From: G963422445 sp963422445
GTDB lineage: Bacteria > Pseudomonadota > Alphaproteobacteria > Thalassobaculales > Thalassobaculaceae
NCBI GenBank assembly: GCA_963422445.2
Contig: OY729512.2
Location: 434,001-498,000 of the forward strand
DNA length: 64,000 nucleotides
Reading direction: 5' to 3'
Shown here one piece after another: positions 56,770-64,000 of the stretch; position 1 is the first letter of the stretch; every line of letters starts with the position of its first letter. The notes below the pieces were generated by a model. It ran no database searches and had not been told where the DNA came from. It saw only the letters and a program-made list of their open reading frames with translations. A program made the translations under genes and the position numbers.

Positions 56770-57990
56770 ACCAAACGCAAGTCATATGAACCGATACAGT
56801 GAGGCATCGGGATCAGCACGATGGGGCTACGGCCCAGCTGCGCCGGGTCGTATTGGTGATGACGTCGGGCTGGTCGGTCAGCCATTGCCACCCCGTCCAG
56901 CAGGCGTCCCTCAGGGCGGAGACATCCTTGAACACGCGGTTGGCGAAGCGGTTCGATTTCAGGAACAGAATGATCTGCTCCATCGGATTGAGTTCCGGAC
57001 TGTAGGGCGGCAGATGCACGAGCGTCAGGTTGGGGGGAACGAGAAGGTCGCCCGAGCGATGCCAGCCCGCCCCGTCCAGCACAATCACGCCGTGCGCACC
57101 CGGCGCCACGGCCGCGCCGATCGCCGCCAGATGCTCGTTCATCGACGCCGTGTTCGCCCTGTCCGCCACGTGGGCGATGCCGACGCCGCGCTCTGCGCAG
57201 GTGGCGCCGAACAGATAGACGTAGCCATAGCGATGGTCGCGCAGGATGCGCGGACGCTGCTTCCCATTCGCCCAGACCCGTGTCGTCATCCCCTTCTGGC
57301 CGATGCGCGCTTCGTCCTGGAACCAGATTTCTATCGGACCCGCCAGCGCCTCAGAGCTGAGCGCCGACGTCAACTGTGCCTCGAACTCCGCCACGAACGA
57401 CCTCTGCCGCTCCGCGTCGGCTTTGGGGTGGACCGGCCGCCCCGAGACAAAGCGAAACCCGGCCCTTCGGAGCATCATACGGGCACCGCTCTCCGTATAG
57501 ATGACCCCGAAGGCCTCCTCGATTTTCCGTACGATGTCCTGAACGCGCCAGCGCGTCACACCGTCCCGCTCAAGCTCGGGACCCGCCTCGATCCAGGCGC
57601 CGATCTCGGCGATCTGCGCGTCCGTCAACCGGCCCTCGCTCCCGCCGCGCGGGAGATCCGCGAGGCCGTCGAAGCCCTCCGTGTTGTAGCGCAACACCCA
57701 GTCGCGCAGGATTTGAAGCTCCATGCCCTGCGCCCGAGCCGCCTCCGTGCGAGACGCACCCTCCATGATCATGGCGAGCGCACGCGCGCGCGACGCTTGC
57801 TTCGCGTCCCCGCAGTGCCTCGAAAGCGCGTGGAGCTCGTCCGCTGTGTGTGCCGTCCAGGTTATCGGCGTTGCCGCACTCATCGTCATCCTCCGGCGCT
57901 GGTGAGTCGATCACCACAGTCTATGAAGGTCGTCCGGACCGTCACCCCAACATATTGGGATGGTGAGTCAATTTGGAGCGCGCTTGGTAT
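56770..57990 (-). mobile_element. IS630-family insertion sequence inside the BenE-like gene
   Basis: About 1.2 kb, bounded by TA at 56768-56769 and 57991-57992. Ends read TACCAAACGC and the complement of GCGCTTGGTAT, imperfect repeats of about 14 in 21. Removing the element with one TA restores the benE reading frame exactly, which supports these borders. Confidence 0.85.
56813..57889 (-). CDS. IS630-family transposase (intact)
   Basis: 358 residues. An N-terminal HTH has SRARALAMIMEGASRTEAAR and LQILRDWVLRYN. The DDE domain shows EIWFQDEARIGQKGM, VIVLDGAGWHRSGDL and PPYSPELNPMEQIILFL. The full frame, with a plausible start after GGAT, suggests it is able to move. It is the only clearly complete IS630 transposase here. 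Confidence 0.93.
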   Translation of the reverse strand: MTMSAATPITWTAHTADELHALSRHCGDAKQASRARALAMIMEGASRTEAARAQGMELQILRDWVLRYNTEGFDGLADLPRGGSEGRLTDAQIAEIGAWIEAGPELERDGVTRWRVQDIVRKIEEAFGVIYTESGARMMLRRAGFRFVSGRPVHPKADAERQRSFVAEFEAQLTSALSSEALAGPIEIWFQDEARIGQKGMTTRVWANGKQRPRILRDHRYGYVYLFGATCAERGVGIAHVADRANTASMNEHLAAIGAAVAPGAHGVIVLDGAGWHRSGDLLVPPNLTLVHLPPYSPELNPMEQIILFLKSNRFANRVFKDVSALRDACWTGWQWLTDQPDVITNTTRRSWAVAPSC

Positions 57991-58024
57991 TAGTCCAGGC
58001 GTGACGGTCCGCGGCTTCGGCCAT
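57991..58024 (-). pseudogene. BenE-like transporter, 5' fragment
   Basis: The ATG at base 58024 starts M-A-E-A-A-D-R-H-A-W-T and the gene is then broken by the IS630 element. It lies 85 bp after the frc stop, so it was probably the next gene in the same transcript. Confidence 0.75.
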
Positions 58025-58109
58025 TTCGTGCCGCGACGGAAAGGGCCGGGTCGGGATCTCCAGCATCGGGACCAGGTGACCTAGGCGCGTGGACCGTACG
58101 TTCCCGTAC

Positions 58110-59384
58110 CTATTCCGCGGCCCGGGCGGGAGCCTCGCCGACTGCGCCGCTCGCCCATATGGCGTCCAGGTCGCTGCCTTCATACCCCAGCACGTTGCGC
58201 AGGATATCGTCGTTGTGTTCACCAAGCAGCGGCGAGCGTGTCACCTCGGCTGGCGAGGCCGAAAGTTTGACCGGACAGCCGACACTCAAATAGGGTCCGC
58301 GCTCCGGATGGTCGACTTCGACAACGGTTCCGGTTGCCCGCAAGCCCGGATCGTCCGCGAGTTCCTGCATCGACAAGATCGGGCCAACCGGAATGTCGAG
58401 TGGATTGCAGAGTGCCATGACCTCGAATTTGGTCTTGGTCATCGTCCAGTCCTCGATCACAGAAAAAACCTCGTTCAGCCGCGGCAGGCGCGCCTTCGGG
58501 GTCGCGTATTCGGGATCCTCCTTCCAGTCCGGTTTGCCGATGAGGTCGCAGATCTTCGGCCAGACGGCAGCCTGGGTTATAAAATAGGTATAGGCATTCG
58601 GATCGATCTCCCAGCCCCGGCATTTCAGGATTCGCCCGGGTTGACCGCCGCCGGAATCGTTACCTGCCCGTGGTGTGCTGTTGCCAAAGGATATGCCTTC
58701 GCCGAATTGCGAATACTCCTCCAGCGGCCCGGTTGCCAGACGCTGCTGGTCACGCAGCTTGACGCGGCAGAGATTGAGCACGCCGTCCTGCATGGCGGCC
58801 AGCACACGCTGGCCCTTTCCGGTCTTCTCGCGGTGGAACAGCGCGGTGACGATTCCGAGGGCGAGATGCAGGCCGGTCCCGCTGTCGCCGATCTGCGCAC
58901 CGGTGACCAGCGGCGGTCCGTCACGAAACCCGGTCGTCGAGGCGGAACCACCGGCGCATTGGGCAACATTCTCGTAGACCTTGCAGTCTTCGTAAGGCCC
59001 CGGTCCGAACCCTTTGACTGAGGCCATGATCATGCGCGGATTCAGATCCTGGATACGGTTCCATCCGAATCCCATCCGGTCGAGCGCACCCGGCGCAAAG
59101 TTCTCGACGAGCACATCGCAATACCGGATCAGGCGCTCCAAAACCTCTTTGCCGGTGTCGTTTTTGGTATTCAGGGTCAGCGAGCGCTTATTGTGATTCA
59201 GCATGGTGAAGTAGAGGCTGTCAGCGCCCGGCACATCGACCAGCTGTCCTCGTGTCGGGTCGCCTGTGCCGGGCCGCTCCACCTTGATGACATCGGCGCC
59301 GAACCACGCCAGCAACTGCGTACAGGTTGGGCCGGACTGCACATGGGTGAAGTCCAGTATCTTGATTCCCTTGAGGGCTTCCAT
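58110..59384 (-). CDS. Formyl-CoA transferase-like class III CoA-transferase
   Basis: 424 residues, family III CoA-transferase (CaiB/Frc). LDFTHVQSGPTCTQLLAWFG at the N-terminus, the catalytic Asp in GAQIGDSGTGLHL (the position of Asp169 in Oxalobacter Frc) and the glycine loop SGGGQPG are all kept, and they set Frc apart from other members. MALCNPLDIPVGPILS near 345 also matches. The start is the ATG at base 59384. Substrate could be oxalate or a 2-hydroxy acid. It follows the ThDP enzyme on the same strand. Confidence 0.85.
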   Translation of the reverse strand: MEALKGIKILDFTHVQSGPTCTQLLAWFGADVIKVERPGTGDPTRGQLVDVPGADSLYFTMLNHNKRSLTLNTKNDTGKEVLERLIRYCDVLVENFAPGALDRMGFGWNRIQDLNPRMIMASVKGFGPGPYEDCKVYENVAQCAGGSASTTGFRDGPPLVTGAQIGDSGTGLHLALGIVTALFHREKTGKGQRVLAAMQDGVLNLCRVKLRDQQRLATGPLEEYSQFGEGISFGNSTPRAGNDSGGGQPGRILKCRGWEIDPNAYTYFITQAAVWPKICDLIGKPDWKEDPEYATPKARLPRLNEVFSVIEDWTMTKTKFEVMALCNPLDIPVGPILSMQELADDPGLRATGTVVEVDHPERGPYLSVGCPVKLSASPAEVTRSPLLGEHNDDILRNVLGYEGSDLDAIWASGAVGEAPARAAE

Positions 59385-59404
59385 CGCAAGCAGCTTCCAT
59401 CCTG

Positions 59405-61156
59405 TTATTTGTACATGGTCTGGGCCTTGGTGCCCGGTGCATATTCGTTGGGGTCGACCCAGACATTGACGACGGCGCATTTGCCGGTCCGGGCAATTGC
59501 CGCCCGCGACCGTTCAAGGGCCGGCCGGATTTCCACCGGATCCCGGACTTCTTCACCATGACCACCAAGCATTGTGCCGAAATGCGAGAATTCAACATCG
59601 CCAAGCTTGTTGCCGATGCCGCCGCGTTGCGAACCGTATTTGGCGATCTGGCCGTAGCGGATCTGGTTCATCGCCGAGTTGTTGCCGACTACCGCCAGAT
59701 ACGGCGCTCCGAAGCGTTGGGCGGTCTCCATGTCGAAGGCCGTCATGCCGAAGGAGCCGTCGCCATAGAGGCAGACGACCTCCTTGTCCGGATGCGCCAG
59801 CTTGGCGGCCATCGAAAAGCCGGTCCCGACCCCGAGCGACCCGAGGGCTCCCGGATCCATCCATTGGCCAGGCGCCTGCGGCCGCACGGCCTGGGCCGAA
59901 ATGGTGACAATATCGCCGCCGTCGCCGACATAGATCGTGTCCTCGCCCAGGAATTTGTTGATTTCCCAGGCCAGCCGATAAGGATGGATCGGCGTAGTGT
60001 CATTCAGAAACATCGGCATCAGTTTTTCGAGTTTGATGGCCTCGATTTCGCGCAAGCGCGCCATCCAGTCCTGCCGTTTCTGCCGAGCGCCCCTGTCGAT
60101 GCGACCTGACGCCGCATCGGTGACGGCGGACAGGATGGCGCCGGGGTCGCCGACCAAACCTATCGAGATGTCACGGTTCTTGCCGACGGTGGCATAGCTC
60201 TGATCGATCTGGACCAGGGTTACGGCCTCGGAGATCCGGCGCCCATATCCCATGCGGAAGTCGAACGGAGTGCCGACAATCAGGATGACATCGGCGTCCC
60301 GGAAGGCGTCCGAGCGGGTCCGGTCGAAATGATGCGGATCGCCTTCCGGCAACATGCCGCGGCTGGCACCGTTCATGTAGGCCGGAATGTCGAGGGCGCG
60401 GGCGAACGCGATGGCCGCTTCGTGGCTGCCGCTGCTCCAGACCTGTTGCCCGAACAGCACGGCCGGCCGCTCGGATTTGACAAGTATATCGGCGAGGCGC
60501 TCGATATCGGCCGGATCACCGATCGATCTGGTCGAAACCCGGTAGCTGCCCGGCGTCGGAATTCGGGCGCGCTTGAGCGGGATCTCGGCATCGAGGATGT
60601 CACGTGGAATCTCGAGATAGGCCGGGCCATAAGCGCCGTTGAAACATTCCCGTGCCGCCATCGCGACCATATCGGCAACCCGTTCGGTTGAAAATACGCC
60701 GGACGCGAATTTGGTGATTGGCGTCATCATGTCGACATGTGGCAGATCTTGCAGTGATCCCTGCTTGTGCTGCGTCAGCGAACTCTGGCCGCCGATATGG
60801 AGTATTGGGCTTTCCGATCTGAAGGCGGTCGCAACGCCTGTAACAGCGTTGGTGCAACCAGGTCCGGCCGTGGTGACGATGCAGCCGAGTTTGCCGGTTT
60901 GCCGGGCATAGCCGTCGGCGGCGTGGGCGGCGGTCTGTTCGTGACGAACATCGATAATGCGGATGCCTTCATCGATGCAGCCGTCATAGATGTCGATGAT
61001 ATGACCGCCGCAAAGCGTGAAAATCGTATCTACGCCCTCGTTTTTCAGGGCGCGGGCGACGAGATGGCCGCCGGAAATGACGTCCGCATCACGGCTTTTT
61101 CTGGCAAGCGTGTCGTGGGCAGTCGCGGACGGCCGGGGTTTTTCGGTCAAAGTCAC
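59405..61156 (-). CDS. ThDP-dependent enzyme (2-hydroxyacyl-CoA lyase/acetolactate-synthase-like)
   Basis: 583 residues. The N-terminal Glu for ThDP activation is in RHEQTAAHAADGYAR, the Mg-ThDP motif is GDGSFGMTAFDMETAQRFG followed by VVGNN. The GTG at base 61156 with GGGAGA upstream is taken as start, because the frame further up is antisense to gntR. It is not close to oxalyl-CoA decarboxylase of Oxalobacter, and next to an Frc-like gene a 2-hydroxyacyl-CoA lyase role is the best guess. Acetolactate synthase is the main alternative. Confidence 0.78.
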   Translation of the reverse strand: MTLTEKPRPSATAHDTLARKSRDADVISGGHLVARALKNEGVDTIFTLCGGHIIDIYDGCIDEGIRIIDVRHEQTAAHAADGYARQTGKLGCIVTTAGPGCTNAVTGVATAFRSESPILHIGGQSSLTQHKQGSLQDLPHVDMMTPITKFASGVFSTERVADMVAMAARECFNGAYGPAYLEIPRDILDAEIPLKRARIPTPGSYRVSTRSIGDPADIERLADILVKSERPAVLFGQQVWSSGSHEAAIAFARALDIPAYMNGASRGMLPEGDPHHFDRTRSDAFRDADVILIVGTPFDFRMGYGRRISEAVTLVQIDQSYATVGKNRDISIGLVGDPGAILSAVTDAASGRIDRGARQKRQDWMARLREIEAIKLEKLMPMFLNDTTPIHPYRLAWEINKFLGEDTIYVGDGGDIVTISAQAVRPQAPGQWMDPGALGSLGVGTGFSMAAKLAHPDKEVVCLYGDGSFGMTAFDMETAQRFGAPYLAVVGNNSAMNQIRYGQIAKYGSQRGGIGNKLGDVEFSHFGTMLGGHGEEVRDPVEIRPALERSRAAIARTGKCAVVNVWVDPNEYAPGTKAQTMYK

Positions 61157-61157
61157 T

Positions 61158-61922
61158 TCAGTCTCCCTTGCTGTTGTCCGCAGGCCCGGCCTGTTCGGGT
61201 AAGGTGTCCGGAAGGTCGTTCCAGGTCCAGCGGACATGATCGTAGAGTCCCATGGTGTGAACACGGACGTGTTCGGCGGCGAGATCGGGGTTGCGTTGCT
61301 CGATCGCTTCGATGATGTGTCGGTGGTCGACGACCGAGCGGCTGACCCGGTCCGATTCATGCATCGCCCTGCTGCGGACGGCCCGGACATGCACGAACAG
61401 CCCTTCCGTGATGTCCTTCAGCATCGGACATTTGCCGAGTTCGAGAATGCGCTGATGGAACTGGATGTTGGCTTCGGAGTATTCGTCGACATGGGCGCGG
61501 GCCCGGTCGGTTCCAAAACCGGACGCGTGTTGCCGCAGCGAGGTGATTTCGGTGTCGGTTGCGCGGGTTGAGGCAAGGCGCGCCGCCATGCTCTCGAGCG
61601 CGGCCCAGACGGTAATCATTTCGAGGATCTCCTCCCGGGTCTTGCGCAGGATGAACACACCGCGGCGCGGCTGGATCTCCACCAGTCCTTCCTGTGCCAA
61701 CCGGGCCAGCGCTTCGCGGACCGGTGTTCTGGAGACTCCGAACTGTTCGGCAAGCCGTCTTTCATCAAGGCGCAGGTCGGATACTTCGTCATAGATCCGG
61801 ACACCGGCGATGGCCTGGCGCAGGGCATTGTAGACATACGTCTTGAGACTGAAGTCCTGCGCGACGGGGGCAAGGTCCAGGCTGTCCGCCACGCGTTGTT
61901 TACGGTTTGCCACAGTTGTCAT
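61158..61922 (-). CDS. GntR/FadR-family regulator with FCD domain
   Basis: 254 residues. The winged-helix N-terminal domain has RLAEQFGVSRTPVREALARL, and the FCD ligand domain has IQFHQRILELGKCPML with metal-binding His residues (VVDHRHIIEAIEQRNPDLA). The start is the ATG at base 61922. The stop is one base before the ThDP start, so it is in the same operon. A palindromic operator lies upstream, shared with the divergent CoA-transferase. Ligand unknown, presumably the cluster substrate. Confidence 0.92.
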   Translation of the reverse strand: MTTVANRKQRVADSLDLAPVAQDFSLKTYVYNALRQAIAGVRIYDEVSDLRLDERRLAEQFGVSRTPVREALARLAQEGLVEIQPRRGVFILRKTREEILEMITVWAALESMAARLASTRATDTEITSLRQHASGFGTDRARAHVDEYSEANIQFHQRILELGKCPMLKDITEGLFVHVRAVRSRAMHESDRVSRSVVDHRHIIEAIEQRNPDLAAEHVRVHTMGLYDHVRWTWNDLPDTLPEQAGPADNSKGD

Positions 61923-61971
61923 GCACCGGTGCTCCGGCAGTTTCCGGTTATCGATACCATCGTGTGGTATG

Positions 61972-61981
61972 TGGTATACCA
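61972..61981. promoter_or_regulatory. GntR-type operator palindrome
   Basis: TGGTATACCA, a perfect 10-bp palindrome fitting the FCD-GntR T-G-G-T-N2-A-C-C-A type, with a second TGGTAT half-site 8 bp to the left. It sits in the divergent intergenic region about 50 bp before gntR and 136 bp before the CoA-transferase. Confidence 0.65.
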
Positions 61982-62116
61982 AAAGTCCGGCGATTGCACC
62001 CCTTCAATTCGGCGATACGGAGCACCGCGGGCCGTTGGTCAAGGGCGGCAAGATGCGATAGAAGGGTTGCGAACCGGCCCGTTCATCGGTTGGTGGTTCG
62101 TCGAAGGGAGAAACAG

Positions 62117-63346
62117 ATGTCAGGCCCGCTCGAAGGTATCCGGATACTTGATGTGACAACGGTCGGATACGGCCCGTATGCGTGTCAGATTCTCGGCGAT
62201 TACGGTGCCGACATCATCAAGATCGAAGCCCCGGAGGGAGACATAACCCGCGGAATCATGCCGTTCCGCAACAGGGGCATGGGACATTTTTTCCTGATGG
62301 CCAACAGGAACAAGCGCAGCATTGTGCTCGACCTGAAGGCGGAGAGTGGCCGGGAGGCGTTTCTGACGCTTGTCGAGCAGATGGACGCGGTCCTGTGCTC
62401 GGTCCGGCCGGCGGCCATGGATCGCCTGGGCCTTGGCTACGAGGCTTGCCGCACGGTCAACACCGGGATTGTTCATGTCGCATTGGTGGGATTCGGGCAA
62501 TCCGGCCCCTATGCCAGCCGTCCGGCCTACGACGACATCATTCAGGGGGTTTCCGGGATGGCGCATATGCAAGGGGGCCGGAGTGGTCCGCCGACCTTCG
62601 TCAACGCGTCGATCTGCGACAAGATCTGTTCGCAGGTTGCGGCACACGCCACGCTCGCCGCCCTGTTCGACCGGCAGCGGACCGGCAAGGGGCAGTCGGT
62701 GGAAGTCCCGATGTTCGAGTCCATTGTCGGCTTCAATCTGGTCGAGCACCATTCCGGTCAGGCGTTTGACCCCCCGCTGGGTCCGGCCGGCTACGAGCGG
62801 TCCCTGGCGGACGACCGCCGGCCCTATGCGACCGCGGACGGCCATGTCTGCGTCCTGCCATACAATACGAAACAATGGCGCGCCTTCTTTGCCATCATGG
62901 ACCGTCCGGAGATGCGGAACGATCCACGCGTTGCCAATCCCAAAATCCGCAGCGAGAAGATTGGCGAACTCTATTCGATGGTGGCCGACCTAGTGCGACC
63001 GTGGTCTACGGCCACACTACTGGTGACACTTCGGGAGGCCGATATCCCGCATGGCGAGGTGACGCGGCTCGATGACCTAGCCGATGATCCGCACATGCAG
63101 GCGGTCGGATTTTTCCGGACGGTGGAGCATCCGAGCGAAGGCCACATCCGGTTGACCGAACCGCCAATGCGGTTTTCGGGGACGCCGCCGGAGATTCGCA
63201 GTCTGCCGGCGACGCTTGGCGAACACAGTGTTGAAATCCTGCAGGAAGCGGGGTTTTCCGAAACCCGGATTGCCGACATGCTGGCGGCCGGGGTGACCCT
63301 TGACGGACGAAGGCAGACCAAAACGCCGTTGGCAGCGGGATCGTAG
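62117..63346 (+). CDS. Class III CoA-transferase (CaiB/BaiF family)
   Basis: 409 residues. It opens with MSGPLEGIRILDVTTVGYGP and YGADIIKIEAPEGD, typical of the family. The candidate catalytic Asp is in NASICDKICSQVAAHATLAA. The Frc glycine loop is absent, so it acts on another substrate. GGGAG precedes the ATG at 62117. It is divergent from gntR and probably controlled by it. It may activate an alternative acid in the cluster. Confidence 0.87.
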   Translation: MSGPLEGIRILDVTTVGYGPYACQILGDYGADIIKIEAPEGDITRGIMPFRNRGMGHFFLMANRNKRSIVLDLKAESGREAFLTLVEQMDAVLCSVRPAAMDRLGLGYEACRTVNTGIVHVALVGFGQSGPYASRPAYDDIIQGVSGMAHMQGGRSGPPTFVNASICDKICSQVAAHATLAALFDRQRTGKGQSVEVPMFESIVGFNLVEHHSGQAFDPPLGPAGYERSLADDRRPYATADGHVCVLPYNTKQWRAFFAIMDRPEMRNDPRVANPKIRSEKIGELYSMVADLVRPWSTATLLVTLREADIPHGEVTRLDDLADDPHMQAVGFFRTVEHPSEGHIRLTEPPMRFSGTPPEIRSLPATLGEHSVEILQEAGFSETRIADMLAAGVTLDGRRQTKTPLAAGS

Positions 63347-63644
63347 CGAGTGACCTCACGGTCCGGGCGTTGCCCCGGCCTGGCGGTCGAATGTGGCGCT
63401 GAACTCTTCCAGATGTCCGGCCTTCGCCTGTCGTTCCAGTGAACCGGACCGGCTTTGAGTCCGTCTTTCGATCACGTGGACTGGTCGGCGTGCGATGCGG
63501 TTGCGTCCGTTGTGTGACGGCCGTGGCCGCGCGCCGGCGAAACCGATACACTCTACCGGGCATCCGGTTCGCATGTCCGGCGGCGCCAAGTCAGGACCGT
63601 CGCCGGACCGGATGCTCCGCAGGTCTGTTAAGTCCAGAGCAGGC
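63347..63644. other. Gene-free gap
   Basis: About 300 bp after the CoA-transferase with GC-rich random frames only. No ribosome site or protein family was recognised. Confidence 0.45.
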
Positions 63645-63896
63645 ATGCACGACTTGGTCATTTGCGAAGCGTCGGTAATTGACGGAATCGGCGATGTCGC
63701 GTTTGCCGATGGAACTATCATCTCCGCGGGAGGGAAAGCCGGACAGGGACGGCGGGAAATCAATGCGGCCGGAGCGTTGGTGCCCCCTGGGGCTTGTCGA
63801 CGTGCATACACATTGTGACGGCCAGGCGGTCTGGGACAGCGAACTGGCACACTCAAGTCGGCATGGCGTGACGACGGTGGTCATGGGTAATTGTGG
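63645..63896 (+). pseudogene. Amidohydrolase (N-acyl-D-amino-acid deacylase type), broken
   Basis: The first frame starts MHDLVICEASVIDGIGDVAF and runs to INAAGALVPPG. A one-base shift near 63793 moves the reading to LVDVHTHCDGQAVWDSELA (metal His motif H-x-H), SRHGVTTVVMGNCG. The next expected residues (V-G-F-A-P) are replaced by unrelated DNA with a repeat, so it is cut after about 85 codons. It followed the CoA-transferase in the same direction. Confidence 0.82.
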
Positions 63897-64000
63897 GAAC
63901 CGCTTATGCACGTAGCTCCGGTTGCGAGAGTTTGCCGCGAGAAGTTGACTCCTACCGGTCCATTTGGACGGTTTTCGATCAACATGTTGATTAAGCCGGA
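63897..64000. mobile_element. Start of an element cutting the amidohydrolase gene
   Basis: At the point where the amidohydrolase breaks, GAACCGCTTATGCACGTAGC begins. It matches, with one difference, the subterminal sequence at the IS1595-like right end (54448-54470 and complement 54531-54555). The rest up to the window end is not recognised. Confidence 0.5.

Noticed and set aside
55664..58084. 806-codon open frame on the plus strand
   Set aside because: It runs antisense through both the BenE-like gene and the IS630 transposase, which have clear family motifs; it has no motif of its own and crosses the IS border.
1..64000. CRISPR array or rRNA
   Set aside because: No regularly spaced direct repeats and no conserved rRNA segments were noticed on either strand.

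Overview
The window looks like chromosome of a GC-rich alphaproteobacterium. Supporting gene sets are a plant-type glutamate-cysteine ligase, a coxB-ctaD-ctaB-ctaG-coxC-surf1 aa3 oxidase operon, an electron-transfer-flavoprotein:ubiquinone oxidoreductase, the leuS-lptE-holA run preceded by a DUF3576 lipoprotein, a RibA with an inert RibB-like N-terminal half, and two small proteins with a PodJ-like N-terminal motif. Order and family can only be guessed (Rhodospirillales-like). The combination of ordinary core gene blocks, many insertion sequences and many broken genes suggests a genome in active decay; a host-associated lifestyle is possible but not shown.

Layout. 1-4285: a carbohydrate-type ABC transporter (Tat-exported binding protein cut by the window edge, two permeases, ATPase). 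4391-5235: a broken IS5-family element. 5699-17518: core genes, namely holA, lptE, leuS, a DUF3576 lipoprotein, rnhB, a radical SAM protein, a phosphotransferase, a glycosyltransferase pair (TIGR04283/TIGR04282 type), moaB and a lytic transglycosylase. 17647-20335: two insertion sequences side by side. 20518-27351: type-4 uracil-DNA glycosylase, ETF-QO, a TPR lipoprotein, ispE, two PodJ-motif proteins and tRNA-Gln. 27352-31807: a decayed stretch with a frameshifted methyltransferase and a metallo-beta-lactamase-fold gene split by an IS. 31915-48546: core genes (response regulator, hydrolase, ribA, L,D-transpeptidase, PLP protein, sulfotransferase, methyltransferase, ubiA, rsmE, gshA, tldD, cytochrome oxidase operon). 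48670-54572: a second decayed stretch with remains of a DarT-DarG toxin-antitoxin locus, an IS1380 element, a type-5 uracil-DNA glycosylase, a NYN-domain protein and an IS1595 element with perfect 8-bp target duplication. 54704-63896: a catabolic cluster around a formyl-CoA transferase-like enzyme and a thiamine-diphosphate lyase, with a GntR regulator, a second CoA-transferase, a BenE-like transporter split by an IS630 element, a HAD hydrolase and a broken amidohydrolase that is cut by another repeat at the window end.

How the genes work together. The most coherent functional proposal is the minus-strand cluster gntR, ThDP enzyme, frc-like, benE, HAD. A formyl-CoA transferase would put CoA on a 2-hydroxy acid or oxalate, and the ThDP enzyme would cleave it and regenerate formyl-CoA, under a GntR repressor with a visible TGGTATACCA operator. 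The transporter of this cluster is broken, so the pathway is probably being lost. The most striking relic is the DarTG locus: one frameshift and two nonsense codons in darG, a residual darT tail, then an IS1380 insertion. No CRISPR array, rRNA or intact defence island was found.
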